A stretch of 46,344 bases of DNA, taken from contig CAMDEM010000017.1 of assembly GCA_945896675.1 (NCBI GenBank), positions 1 to 46,344 on the forward strand. Reading direction: 5' to 3'. Source of the DNA: Cyanobium sp. NIES-981 (GTDB lineage: Bacteria; Cyanobacteriota; Cyanobacteriia; PCC-6307; Cyanobiaceae). Shown here piece by piece: positions 23,430 to 32,297 of this stretch. Made by a program: the position numbers and the translations under genes. How positions within the stretch are numbered: the first letter of the stretch is position 1; each line of letters starts with the position of its first letter. The notes beneath the pieces were generated by a model. It searched no databases and had not been told where the DNA came from. It worked only from the letters and a program-made list of their open reading frames with translations.

Positions 23430-23684
23430 GTGGCGCCTGGTCAAATCGATCCCGCCGTTGAGCCCCTCCGCCGGGCCAATCCCAAGAGATTCCGCGATGC
23501 CAGGCCCGGCCATCTGGCCGTGGTGGCCATGGCTGGCCGGCCCTGGTTCATCGCCCGTATCTGCGACATCACCATTACCAGGCCCGCCAAGCGCCCCATC
23601 CCCAAATTTGTGCAGGTGCTCAACATCGACAACGGCGATATCGAGCGCATCCCCGCCTCGGGGATCGTGGAGCTGATGGCTTAG
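23430..23684 (+). CDS. Small protein of unknown function behind a LexA-type box
   Basis: 84 residues from a GTG. The N-terminal third is basic (PLRRANPKRFRDARPGH); the rest looks like a compact beta-rich domain: LAVVAMAGRPWFIARICDI and KFVQVLNIDNGDIERIPASG. No membrane helix, signal or catalytic motif. The basic charge and small size would fit a nucleic-acid-associated protein. I have the impression of a conserved cyanobacterial hypothetical but cannot name the family. Its only promoter candidate contains the palindrome at 23385-23400, so DNA damage or stress control is the main clue to its role. Confidence 0.72.
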   Translation: MAPGQIDPAVEPLRRANPKRFRDARPGHLAVVAMAGRPWFIARICDITITRPAKRPIPKFVQVLNIDNGDIERIPASGIVELMA

Positions 23685-23694
23685 CTCTCCAGCT

Positions 23695-25080
23695 TCAGCT
23701 CAAATCAGGGCCAGCCCCAGCCCCAGCTTCAGCCCCAGGCCCAGCCCAATGCTCTTTCACCAACTGCTTCGCCCTTGCCAGGGCCAGGGCACCGCTGGGC
23801 ACATCCTTGGTGAGCGTGGAGCCTGCGCCCACGGTCACGTTCTCCCCCAGCGTGATCGGTGCCACGAGCACGGAATTGGCCCCGGTTTTGCTTCCTGCTC
23901 CCACCACCGTGCGGTGTTTCTTGACCCCGTCGTAGTTGGCGGTAATGGTGCCGGCTCCCACATTCACCTTGGCGCCGAGGTCGGCATCACCGATGTAGCT
24001 GAGGTGATTCACCTTCACCCCCGCAGCCAGGTGGCTGTTTTTGACCTCCACAAAGTTGCCGATGTGGCACCCCTCGTCGAGTTCGGCGCCCGGGCGGATT
24101 TGGGCAAAGGGTCCAATCGAGCACCCTTCAGCGACGCTGGCTTCGCGGATCACTGCGTACAGGGCTTGCACGTTGTTGCCCAAGGAGGCGTTCTCCAGCA
24201 GGCATCCAGGTCCAATCCGGCACCCATCGCCCACCGAGGTGGCTCCCCGGAAATGGCACTGGGGCTCGATCACCACATCCCGACCAAAGCGGGAGCCCTC
24301 GCTCAGCGTGCAGCTGGCCGGGTCGATGAAGCTCACCCCTTCAGCCATCCAATGGCGGCGCAGGCGCTCCTGCAGCACGGCTTCGCATTGACTGAGCTGC
24401 AGCCTGTCGTTGATGCCATTGATCTCATCGGCATCGGCCACCTCCAGATGCATCGCCGGGTTGAGCATGGCGACGGTGTCGGTGAGATAGAGCTCCCCTT
24501 GGTCGTTGTCGGTGGTGAGCTGGGGCAGCACGGTGGCGAGCTTGGCCCAGTTGAAGCAATAGATGCCGGCGTTGGTGAGGTTGTTGCGGCGCTGCTCATC
24601 GGAGCAGTCGCGGTGTTCAACGATCCCGCTCACATCGCCCTGGGCGTTGGCGAACACGCGCCCGTAGCCGCTGGGATCATCGAGCCTGGCGGTGAGCAGG
24701 GTCACCGCAGCGCCCGTGCTGCGGTGTTGGCTAAGGAGCCTCTCCAGGGTTTCCGGGCGCAGCAGGGGCACATCCCCATTCAGCACCAACAGATCCCCCT
24801 CAAAACCGGCAAGGGGTTCAAGCAGTTGTTGGACGGCATGGCCGGTGCCGTTTTGGGGCTGTTGCAGCACAAACTCCAGGCCGCCCAGGTGGCTGAGCGA
24901 TTGCTCCACCCGCTCGGCCTGGTGGCCCACCACCAAGAGCCGCCGCTCCGGCTTGAGCTGGTCGCAACTGGCCAACACCCGCTCCACCAAGGTGGCGCCA
25001 GCCAGGGGTTGCAGCACCTTGGGGAGATCGCTCCTCATCCGGGTGCCCTTCCCTGCAGCCAGAACGGCAACGGCGAGCAT
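23695..25080 (-). CDS. glmU: Bifunctional UDP-GlcNAc pyrophosphorylase / GlcN-1-P acetyltransferase
   Basis: Makes UDP-GlcNAc for peptidoglycan and lipid A. The 461-residue protein starts [20 protein letters not shown] with the nucleotidyltransferase signature. From about residue 250 it has left-handed beta-helix hexapeptide repeats ([40 protein letters not shown]). The extreme C-terminus is a short Gly-Ala-Pro tail encoded by degenerate CAGCCC repeats, probably a non-conserved extension. It follows aroA by about 54 nt. Confidence 0.97.
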   Translation of the reverse strand: MLAVAVLAAGKGTRMRSDLPKVLQPLAGATLVERVLASCDQLKPERRLLVVGHQAERVEQSLSHLGGLEFVLQQPQNGTGHAVQQLLEPLAGFEGDLLVLNGDVPLLRPETLERLLSQHRSTGAAVTLLTARLDDPSGYGRVFANAQGDVSGIVEHRDCSDEQRRNNLTNAGIYCFNWAKLATVLPQLTTDNDQGELYLTDTVAMLNPAMHLEVADADEINGINDRLQLSQCEAVLQERLRRHWMAEGVSFIDPASCTLSEGSRFGRDVVIEPQCHFRGATSVGDGCRIGPGCLLENASLGNNVQALYAVIREASVAEGCSIGPFAQIRPGAELDEGCHIGNFVEVKNSHLAAGVKVNHLSYIGDADLGAKVNVGAGTITANYDGVKKHRTVVGAGSKTGANSVLVAPITLGENVTVGAGSTLTKDVPSGALALARAKQLVKEHWAGPGAEAGAGAGPDLS

Positions 25081-25134
25081 GGGCTGGGGGCAACTGGCCT
25101 GGAATCTACGTGCGCCGCCCCGGATGACTGACCC

Positions 25135-26460
25135 CTAGGCCCGCAGGCGGGCGAGGTCGTCCCAGAAACCCGGGTACGACACAGCGGCGGCCTCTGGCCG
25201 GTGCAGCTGGCTGTCGCCGGTGGCAACCGTGGCGGCTACCGCCAGGCTCATGGCCACCCGGTGGTCGGTTTCGCTATCCAGCACCGCCCCCTGCAGAGCC
25301 TTGCCTCCGGTAATGGTCATGCCGCCCTCGAACTCCTCGATCGCGGCTCCCATGGCCCCCAGTTGGCGGGCCATCACGGCCAGGCGATCGGTTTCCTTCA
25401 CCCTTAATTCCTCCGCATCGCGGATGCGGCTGACCCCCTCGGCGCAGCAGGCCGCCACCGCCAGCACAGGGATTTCATCCACCAGCCTGGGAATCAAATC
25501 CCCGCCGATCTCAAAGGCCTTGAGCGGTCCGTGGGTGACCCGCAGGTCCCCGACCGGTTCGCCTGCCACATCGCGGCTGGCCAGGATTTCAATGCGGGCT
25601 CCCATCTGCTCAAGCACCTCCAGGATCCCCGTGCGACTGGGATTGAGGCCCACGTTCTCCACCGTGAGATCCGCCCCCGGCGTGATCGCACCGGCCACCA
25701 GCCAAAAGGCCGCCGAACTGATATCGCCTGGCACCACCACCGACTGTCCCCGCAGTTGGGCACCGGGCCGCACCACTACCTCGGTTCCGCCAGGCCCCCC
25801 CACGCTGAGGTCGGCGCCAAAGGCCCGCAGCATGCGTTCGCTGTGGTCCCGGGATTGGGCGGGTTCAATCACCGTGGTGGGGCCATCGGCGGTGAGTGCT
25901 GCCAGCAGGAGCGCGCTCTTCACCTGGGCGGAAGCCACCGGGGTGTGCACCGTGGCGCCCACCAGCCGCTGGCCAGCAACGGCCAAGGGGGCGTAGTTGC
26001 CCCCTTGGCGGCCCTGGATCTGGGCACCCATTTGGGCCAGGGGACCTGCCACCCGCCGCATGGGCCGGCCCCGCAGGGATTGGTCCCCCGTCAGCACGAA
26101 ATGGCGCCCAGCCTTGCCTGCCAACAGGCCCAGCATCAGGCGCATGGTGGTGCCGGAATTGCCGCAATCGAGCACGGCGTTGGGCTCGAGGAAGCCATCG
26201 AGGCCCACGCCTTGCACCCGCACAGGCTTCCCCGCCGCGATCTCCGATACCTCCACCCCCATGGCCCGCAGGCAGGCCGCCGTACTCAGGGGGTCCTCGG
26301 CTGGCAAGAGGCCTTCGATCACGGTTTCGCCTTCGGCAATGGCGCCAAAGAGCAGGGCCCGGTGGGAGATCGATTTATCCCCCGGAACCCGAACGGTTCC
26401 CCGGAGACTGCCACCACTGGCAAGGGGCAGGGGATTGGAGCTGGTGGGGGCGTGAGCCAA
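25135..26460 (-). CDS. aroA: 5-enolpyruvylshikimate-3-phosphate synthase
   Basis: Sixth step of the shikimate pathway. The 441-residue protein has [20 protein letters not shown] near the N-terminus, [19 protein letters not shown] in the first domain and RVKETDRL (seen as [21 protein letters not shown]) in the second. The start is TTG at 26460; no ATG or GTG lies in frame upstream before the ORF loses coding character. Minus-strand run ubiD-rrf2-aroA-glmU, with 69 nt to rrf2. Confidence 0.96.
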   Translation of the reverse strand: MAHAPTSSNPLPLASGGSLRGTVRVPGDKSISHRALLFGAIAEGETVIEGLLPAEDPLSTAACLRAMGVEVSEIAAGKPVRVQGVGLDGFLEPNAVLDCGNSGTTMRLMLGLLAGKAGRHFVLTGDQSLRGRPMRRVAGPLAQMGAQIQGRQGGNYAPLAVAGQRLVGATVHTPVASAQVKSALLLAALTADGPTTVIEPAQSRDHSERMLRAFGADLSVGGPGGTEVVVRPGAQLRGQSVVVPGDISSAAFWLVAGAITPGADLTVENVGLNPSRTGILEVLEQMGARIEILASRDVAGEPVGDLRVTHGPLKAFEIGGDLIPRLVDEIPVLAVAACCAEGVSRIRDAEELRVKETDRLAVMARQLGAMGAAIEEFEGGMTITGGKALQGAVLDSETDHRVAMSLAVAATVATGDSQLHRPEAAAVSYPGFWDDLARLRA

Positions 26461-26529
26461 AGGGGATGGCCGAGATGACTGGCCAGATCCTATGGAGCCC
26501 CACCCAAAGCCCCCCGCGATCCCTTTCCC

Positions 26530-26967
26530 CTAGCCGATCAGGAGGCCCCCGTCGTCGTCCTGGCTGGCTTTGGCGCTGCGCCAATCAAACAGGAGTTCTT
26601 CCAGGCTCATCTGCTCGAGGGTGCGGTTGATGCTGCGTTGCAGCTGCTGCTCCAGGGAGCGGGTCACCAGATCGGCGGGGGACTCCTCTTGCCTGGCTGG
26701 CGGCTGGGTTTCGGGCAGCCGGGCCGCTTCGAGCACCGCGGCAATGGGGATCAGGGCGGCGGACCTGCTGAGTCGATAGCCCCCCTGGCGGCCCCGGCGC
26801 GCTTCGATCAGGCCGGCCCGCCGCAGCCGCAGGAGCAGTTGCTCGAGCATCGGTGCCGGCAGGTCCTGGGCTTGGGCCAACTCCTTGGTGGAGCGCCAGG
26901 TGTCCGGGGCCAGGGCCAATTCCAGGAGGGCCTTGAGGGCATCGATCCCGCTTTTTTTCAGCATCAC
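26530..26967 (-). CDS. Rrf2-family transcription regulator without cysteine cluster
   Basis: A 145-residue winged-helix protein: MMLKKSGIDALKALLELAL, WRSTKELAQAQDLPAPMLEQ and LLLRLRRAGLIEARRGRQGGYRLS give the Rrf2 DNA-binding domain. There are no cysteines, so it cannot carry the iron-sulfur cluster of IscR or NsrR. The acidic C-terminal part (QMSLEELLFDWRSAKASQDD) is a cyanobacterial-type tail. The start overlaps the ubiD stop as ATGA (26964-26967), so it is translationally coupled to ubiD. Target genes are unknown. Confidence 0.9.
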   Translation of the reverse strand: MMLKKSGIDALKALLELALAPDTWRSTKELAQAQDLPAPMLEQLLLRLRRAGLIEARRGRQGGYRLSRSAALIPIAAVLEAARLPETQPPARQEESPADLVTRSLEQQLQRSINRTLEQMSLEELLFDWRSAKASQDDDGGLLIG

Positions 26968-28598
26968 CCCTTGGCGCTGGGCTTTCTTGCGCTTGCTTGC
27001 TTGGCGCGTGATTTTTTGGAGTTTGGCTGCACTGGGGCAGCGGTGGCCAGCCGCTCAAGCACGTGCTCCAGGGTGTAGCCAAACAGGGCGGGATCCGGTT
27101 CGCCCTTGCCGAGGTCAGCCAGGCCCAGTTCGGCCCAGCGCTGATCGATCCGCTCTTCCAGGGCCGCTGGGCGGCCGAGGGCCTCGCCCCAGTCATGGCG
27201 TTTCTCAGGGCCCACCTTGGTGGTGGCATCAATGGCCAGGCGGCCCCCGAGGCCCAAGCGCTCACTGGCGAAATCGAGGGAATCGAAGGGGGTGTCTTCC
27301 AGCACAAACAAATCCCGTTGGGGATCCACCTGGGCGCTGATGGCCCAGATCACCTGGCGTGGATCGCGGATGTTGATGCTCTTGTCCACCACCACCACAA
27401 ACTTGGTGTAGGTGAATTGGGGCAGGGCACTCCAAAAGGCCATGGCAGCCCGCTTGGCCTGGCCGGGGTAGGCCTTGTCGATGGCGATCACGGCCAGCTT
27501 GTAACTGAGGCCCTCCATGGGTAGGAAAAAATCGACGATTTCCGGGATCTGCTGGCGCAGGATCGGCGTGTAGATCCGGTTCAGGGCGATTGCCAGCATC
27601 GCTTCTTCCTTGGGGGGCCGGCCACTGAAGGTGGTCAGGAAGACCGGATTGCGCCGCTGGGTCACGCAGTGGAAGCGCACCAGGGGCGACGCTTCTTCTC
27701 CGCCGTAAAAGCCCATGTGGTCGCCGCAGGGACCATCTGGTAGTTCTTCGCCCGGGGTGATCGTGCCTTCAAGCACCACTTCGCTGTGGGATGGCACTTC
27801 CAGGTTCACGGTTTTGCACTTGGCCAACCGCACCCCTTCGCCGGCATAGAGCCCGGCAAACAGCCATTCGCTCAATTGCACCGGGATGGGAGTGGCTGCG
27901 GCCATCACCAGCAGGGGGTGAACACCGATGGCCACGGCCACCTCGAGCTTTTTGCCCATCTCGGCGGCCTTGCGCAGGTGCCTGGCCCCACCCCGCACAC
28001 TCAGCCAGTGCACGGTCATGGTGTTGATTGATTGCCTTTGCAGTCGGTAGACCCCCACATTGGGCACCCCGGTTTCCGGGTCTTTGGTGATTACCAGCCC
28101 CAAGGTGACCACCCGGCCCGCATCCCCTGGCCAGGGGCGCAGCAGCGGTAGGGCATCGAGATTCACCTGGTCCCCTTTGAACACCTCCTGGTGACAAGGC
28201 GGCGTGAGGTCCAGGTCGGGCCGCGCCTTGAGCAGGTCAAACAGGACGCTGCCAAAGCGGGCCACCTCCTTGAGGCCCTTGGGCGGGCGCGGTTGCTGCA
28301 GCAGGGCCAACCGCTCGCCCAGGGTTTCGAGCTCCTGGGGCTCTTCCATGCCCATGCTCCAAAGCACCCGCTCCACGGTGCCGAGCAGGTTCACCGCCAC
28401 CGGCATCGGACTGCCGATCACGTTCTCAAACAACAGGGCCGGACCGCCCATGGCGAGCACCCGGTCGGCGATCGCCGCCAGCTCCAGGTCGGGATCCACG
28501 GGCGCAGTGATGCGGCGCAGTTGGCCGCGGGATTCCAAGAGCGCAATAAAACCGCGCAAATCACGGCGGCTGCGCTGGGGGATCGCCGGGGCTGGCAT
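26964..28598 (-). CDS. ubiD: UbiD-family decarboxylase
   Basis: Prenylated-FMN-dependent decarboxylase. In cyanobacteria the UbiD homologue probably decarboxylates 4-hydroxy-3-solanesylbenzoate in plastoquinone synthesis. The 544-residue protein has RDLRGFIALLESRGQLRRI, LVITKDPETGVPNVGVYRLQ, GPCGDHMGFYGGEE and FVVVVDKSINIRDPRQVIWA, all UbiD signatures. The basic C-terminal tail (about 525-544, Lys/Ala-rich) is extra. The solanesyl diphosphate synthase gene is 3.7 kb away. ATG start at 28598; comB diverges 39 nt away. Confidence 0.93.
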   Translation of the reverse strand: MPAPAIPQRSRRDLRGFIALLESRGQLRRITAPVDPDLELAAIADRVLAMGGPALLFENVIGSPMPVAVNLLGTVERVLWSMGMEEPQELETLGERLALLQQPRPPKGLKEVARFGSVLFDLLKARPDLDLTPPCHQEVFKGDQVNLDALPLLRPWPGDAGRVVTLGLVITKDPETGVPNVGVYRLQRQSINTMTVHWLSVRGGARHLRKAAEMGKKLEVAVAIGVHPLLVMAAATPIPVQLSEWLFAGLYAGEGVRLAKCKTVNLEVPSHSEVVLEGTITPGEELPDGPCGDHMGFYGGEEASPLVRFHCVTQRRNPVFLTTFSGRPPKEEAMLAIALNRIYTPILRQQIPEIVDFFLPMEGLSYKLAVIAIDKAYPGQAKRAAMAFWSALPQFTYTKFVVVVDKSINIRDPRQVIWAISAQVDPQRDLFVLEDTPFDSLDFASERLGLGGRLAIDATTKVGPEKRHDWGEALGRPAALEERIDQRWAELGLADLGKGEPDPALFGYTLEHVLERLATAAPVQPNSKKSRAKQASARKPSAKG

Positions 28599-28637
28599 CA
28601 GGGTTGATCAGTGGTTCCTACTGTGGCGCACCCTCCC

Positions 28638-29414
28638 ATGGCTGCGCCCGTGCAGATCTCCTATTTCCCCACCTCGGAAGTGGTGCCCCAGGTGCGGCCC
28701 CCTGCCGAGGGCGGTCCCGATGCGGCCGTCGTGATTGATGTGCTGCGGGCCACCACCACCATTGCCTGGTCGCTGGAGAACGGTGCCGAGGCGATTGAGG
28801 CCTTCGCGGAGTTGGAACCCCTCGATGCCGCCGCCGCCGCCTGGTCCCAAGACCTGCGCCTGCGCGCCGGTGAGCGGGGCGGCAAGCGCGTGGATGGCTA
28901 CGACCTTGGCAATTCGCCGCTGGCTGTGACCCGGGAGTTGGTTGGTGGCAAGCGGATTTTCATGAGCACCACCAACGGCACCCGCTCCCTGGCGGTAGTC
29001 AAGCCGGTGCCGTTATTGGTCACCGCCTGCCTGCCAAACCGCAGCGCCGTGGCCCGCCGCCTGTTGGATCGGGAGTGCCAGCAGGTGTGGATTGTGGGCA
29101 GTGGCTGGGAAGGGGATTACTCCCTCGAAGACAGCCTGGCGGCGGGGGCCGTGGCAGCTGCTGCCATGGCCGCTGCTCCCATGGCCGTTCCACCCCATGG
29201 CGGCGTGGGCTGCGGCAACGATGAAATGCTGGCGGCCCTGGCCCTGTGGCACCAGTGGGCCAACGACACCGAAGGCTGTCTTCGCGCCGCTAGCCATGGC
29301 CAGCGGCTGATGGGCATCGGTAACCACGATGCGGATTTTGCCTGCTGCGCCGCCGTCGACACCCTGACGATCGTGCCCTTCCAGGCCGAGCCGGGGGTCC
29401 TGAAGGCCAGCTAG
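28638..29414 (+). CDS. comB: 2-phosphosulfolactate phosphatase-like (ComB family)
   Basis: ComB removes phosphate from 2-phosphosulfolactate in archaeal coenzyme M synthesis. Cyanobacteria carry ComB homologues but are not known to make coenzyme M, so the substrate here is uncertain. The 258-residue protein has [50 protein letters not shown] and the C-terminal [15 protein letters not shown] chose the ATG at 28638, next to the family start (QISYF), over the GTG at 28611. No comA-like gene is in the window. Confidence 0.88.
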   Translation: MAAPVQISYFPTSEVVPQVRPPAEGGPDAAVVIDVLRATTTIAWSLENGAEAIEAFAELEPLDAAAAAWSQDLRLRAGERGGKRVDGYDLGNSPLAVTRELVGGKRIFMSTTNGTRSLAVVKPVPLLVTACLPNRSAVARRLLDRECQQVWIVGSGWEGDYSLEDSLAAGAVAAAAMAAAPMAVPPHGGVGCGNDEMLAALALWHQWANDTEGCLRAASHGQRLMGIGNHDADFACCAAVDTLTIVPFQAEPGVLKAS

Positions 29415-29454
29415 GCAGTTCCTTTACAGTTGAGCCAACGGTTTTGGGGTTGCG

Positions 29455-30273
29455 GTGGGCAGTTTTTTGGCAGCAGCGGTGCAGCTCACCAGCACCTCCA
29501 ATCCCGATGCCAACTTTGCCGCAGCCGAGGAGCAAATTGAACTGGCGGCCCGCCGGGGAGCCGAGTTGGTGGGCCTGCCCGAAAACTTTGCCTTCATGGG
29601 CGAGGACGCCCAGCGGCTTGAGCTGGCTCCAGTTCTGGCCGAGCAGTGCAGCCGCTTTTTGGTCACGATGGCCCGCCGCTATCAGGTGACCTTGCTTGGG
29701 GGCGGCTTCCCCGTGCCTGCGGGCCCAGGCCAGACCTACAACCGGGCCGAATTGGTGAGCCATGAGGGCCAGGTTCTGGCCCAGTACGACAAGATCCACC
29801 TCTTCGATGTGGACTTGCCCGATGGCAACACCTATCGGGAGTCGGCCACGGTGAAACCTGGGGATGTTTTGCCCCCCGTCGTGGATGTGCCCGGGCTTGG
29901 CCGGATCGGCCTCTCCATTTGCTACGACGTGCGTTTCCCCGAGCTCTACCGCCACCTGGCAGCCCAGGGCGTGGATGTGCTGATGGTGCCCGCCGCCTTC
30001 ACGGCGTTCACCGGCAAGGACCACTGGCAAGTGCTGCTCCAGGCCAGGGCGGTGGAGAACACGGCCTACGTGGTGGCACCGGCCCAGACCGGTCTCCATT
30101 ACGGCCGACGCCAGAGCCATGGCCATGCCCTGGTGATCGATCCCTGGGGAACGGTGCTAGCCGATGCCGGGGTGGCTGTGGGCTTGGCCGTAGCGCCCGT
30201 GGACCCTGGCCATGCGGATCGTGTTCGCGCCCAAATGCCCAGCCTCAAGCACCGTCGCCCCGTGCTGTTCTGA
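29455..30273 (+). CDS. Nitrilase-superfamily amidase (Nit1/Nit2 type)
   Basis: A carbon-nitrogen hydrolase with the catalytic triad Glu43 (GLPENFAFMG), Lys113 (YDKIHLFD) and Cys156 (SICYDVRFPELYR). The DVDLPDGNTYRES and AAFTAFTGKDHWQVLLQARA stretches point to the Nit1 / deaminated-glutathione amidase group, a metabolite-repair enzyme in studied members. 272 residues, GTG start 41 nt after comB. Exact substrate is inferred. Confidence 0.92.
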   Translation: MGSFLAAAVQLTSTSNPDANFAAAEEQIELAARRGAELVGLPENFAFMGEDAQRLELAPVLAEQCSRFLVTMARRYQVTLLGGGFPVPAGPGQTYNRAELVSHEGQVLAQYDKIHLFDVDLPDGNTYRESATVKPGDVLPPVVDVPGLGRIGLSICYDVRFPELYRHLAAQGVDVLMVPAAFTAFTGKDHWQVLLQARAVENTAYVVAPAQTGLHYGRRQSHGHALVIDPWGTVLADAGVAVGLAVAPVDPGHADRVRAQMPSLKHRRPVLF

Positions 30274-30280
30274 GCAGTTG

Positions 30281-31405
30281 ATGCGCCCGTTGCCCTCGCT
30301 CGCCAGGCTCGGCCGATCTCTGCTGCTCGTTGCCGTGGTTGCCGGGCAGCCAGGGTTGGCTTCGAGTTTGGTGGCTTGGCGTTTGAGCCGTCAGGGCCTC
30401 GAGCTCAGAACGATCCCTGATGTCCAGCTGAAGGCCTATCTGCAGGCCGGCTCTGCCGGCCAAGGCCCGAGGGTGTGGGTGGATTTTCCGGGGGAGCCAT
30501 CTCGAACCCGCAGCCTGGCTGGACCATCACCGGTGCGTGAAGTTCGCATTGGCAGACCAAATTCCGACACCACCCGACTGGTGGTCGAATTTGCCCCAGG
30601 CATCGAATTGGATCCCCAGGAGCTTCGCCTCGTGGGCACATCCCGGGATCGCTGGCGGATGGAGTTCAAGACCCTTGCCAAGAGCTTCGGCAATGGTCAA
30701 GGAAATGGTCTAGCCCTGTCCCTGGGGGAGGGCGACTTTGATGCCCCCACTGGGTTGATTCCGAGGCGGGAGCCCCAGGTGATCATAGGAACCCTGTTCC
30801 CCACGTCCTCGGTGCCCCTGTCGCCGAGCAGCCTGCCGGTGGTGCCGGTTGGTCGCTTCAAGGTGGTGATTGATCCCGGCCATGGCGGACCCGACCCCGG
30901 GGCCGTCGGGATTGGGGGCTTGCGGGAAACCGATGTGGTTCTCGATGTCTGCTTGCAGGTGGCGCAGCTGCTTCAGGCCCGGGGGGTGCAGGTGCTGATG
31001 ACGCGCACCACGGAGGTTGATGTGGATTTACCGCCCCGGGTCGCCCTGGCGAACAGCAGCCGGGCCGATGCCTTTGTGAGCGTGCATGCCAACGCCCTCA
31101 GCCGGTATCGCCCCGATGTGAATGGCATTGAATCCTTTTATTTCGAGGAGGCTGGCCGCCCATCGCGAACGTTGGCTGCTGCCCTGCAGCAACAAATGCT
31201 CTCGATTTCGCCCGGGAGTCCCGATCGGGGTGTTAAGCCTGCCCGGTTTTTTGTGATTCGCCGCACGGTGATGCCGTCAACCCTGGTGGAAATGGGATTT
31301 GTCACCGGTGCCCTTGATGCCCCCCGGCTGGCCGATGCGGCGTACCGCCGCCGGATGGCCCTGGCCCTGGCGACGGGCATCCTCAATTTTCTTCAGGCCC
31401 AGTGA
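30281..31405 (+). CDS. N-acetylmuramoyl-L-alanine amidase with AMIN-like N-domain
   Basis: Periplasmic zinc amidase that cuts peptide stems from peptidoglycan, usually at the division septum. The 374-residue product has a signal peptide (LARLGRSLLLVAVVAGQPGLA, about 7-27). A beta-rich AMIN-type domain follows (about 30-130, with SDTTRLVVEFAPG), then a linker. The Amidase_3 domain (195-374) has zinc ligands His201 (VIDPGHGGPDPGAVG), Glu216 (RETDVVLDV) and His269 (SVHANAL). I chose the ATG at 30281, 8 nt after the nitrilase stop. Its stop overlaps the murI start. Confidence 0.94.
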   Translation: MRPLPSLARLGRSLLLVAVVAGQPGLASSLVAWRLSRQGLELRTIPDVQLKAYLQAGSAGQGPRVWVDFPGEPSRTRSLAGPSPVREVRIGRPNSDTTRLVVEFAPGIELDPQELRLVGTSRDRWRMEFKTLAKSFGNGQGNGLALSLGEGDFDAPTGLIPRREPQVIIGTLFPTSSVPLSPSSLPVVPVGRFKVVIDPGHGGPDPGAVGIGGLRETDVVLDVCLQVAQLLQARGVQVLMTRTTEVDVDLPPRVALANSSRADAFVSVHANALSRYRPDVNGIESFYFEEAGRPSRTLAAALQQQMLSISPGSPDRGVKPARFFVIRRTVMPSTLVEMGFVTGALDAPRLADAAYRRRMALALATGILNFLQAQ

Positions 31406-32274
31406 TGGCAACTCCAGTGGGCAAGAGCCCAGCCATCCCCCATCCCCCAGGCAGCCTGCTGGTGGGTTTGTTCGATAGCGGTCTGGGGGGCCTCACGGTG
31501 CTGCGTCGCGTGCATGAGGCCTATCCCCATACCCGCTGCCTCTATTTGGGCGATACGGCCCGGGTGCCCTACGGGCAACGCAGCGTGGAGGACATTCGCG
31601 CCATTGCCGCCGAGGTGGTGCATTGGTTGCGGGGCCAGGGTGTGGGGGTCCTGGTGATGGCCTGCAACACATCGAACGCCCTGGCCCTGGATGTGGCGGT
31701 GGCCGAGGCCGGTGTCCCCGTGGTGGGCTTGATCGACAGTGTGGCGGCCCAGATTCAGAGCGATCGGGTGGGCGTCCTGGCGACCCCGGCCACCGTGGCG
31801 AGTGGCGCCTATCGCCGCTCGATCCAGGCCTGTCGGCCCCAGGCCCAGGTGCTCGAGGTTGGCTGCCCCGCTTTCGTGCCCTGGATAGAAGCCGGTGATC
31901 TCGATGCCCCCGGATTGCGGGATGCCGCCCAGGAGTACGTGGCGCCGTTGATTGCCGCAGGTGTGGACACCGTGGTGTTGGGCTGCACCCACTACCCGAT
32001 GCTGCGCCCCTTGCTCCGTTCCCTTCTCCCCGCTGGGGTCACCTTGCTTGACCCCGCCGAGGCAGCGGTGCAGCGCCTTGGCCCCCTGCTGGCCAGCCTG
32101 GGTGATGCCCCGGAGGCCGATTTGGCCTTGGATGCCGTAATCCCGGCCCAGCAGCGATCGCGGCTTTGTGTCACCGGTTGTCCGGAGGCCTTTGCCGCTG
32201 GGGCCAGTGCATGGCTGGGCCATCGCCCCACCGTGAACCAGGTGGACCTGCGGTCTGCCGGCAGAGCCTTCTAG
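31405..32274 (+). CDS. murI: Glutamate racemase
   Basis: Converts L- to D-glutamate for peptidoglycan. The 289-residue protein has GLFDSGLGGLTVLRRV, YLGDTARVPYG and the two catalytic cysteines in MACNTSNALAL and LGCTHYPMLRPLL. The amidase TGA and this ATG share a base (TGATG); a GTG directly before (31402) is a possible alternative. Neighbouring wall genes fit a shared transcript: an amidase upstream, then sds. Confidence 0.96.
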   Translation: MATPVGKSPAIPHPPGSLLVGLFDSGLGGLTVLRRVHEAYPHTRCLYLGDTARVPYGQRSVEDIRAIAAEVVHWLRGQGVGVLVMACNTSNALALDVAVAEAGVPVVGLIDSVAAQIQSDRVGVLATPATVASGAYRRSIQACRPQAQVLEVGCPAFVPWIEAGDLDAPGLRDAAQEYVAPLIAAGVDTVVLGCTHYPMLRPLLRSLLPAGVTLLDPAEAAVQRLGPLLASLGDAPEADLALDAVIPAQQRSRLCVTGCPEAFAAGASAWLGHRPTVNQVDLRSAGRAF

Positions 32275-32297
32275 TATCCGAGCACAGCGGAGATGTT

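Noticed and set aside
23749-25131. 460-codon open frame on the plus strand across glmU
   Set aside because: It is the antisense shadow of glmU, whose motifs are unmistakable. Long shadows are normal in GC-rich DNA.
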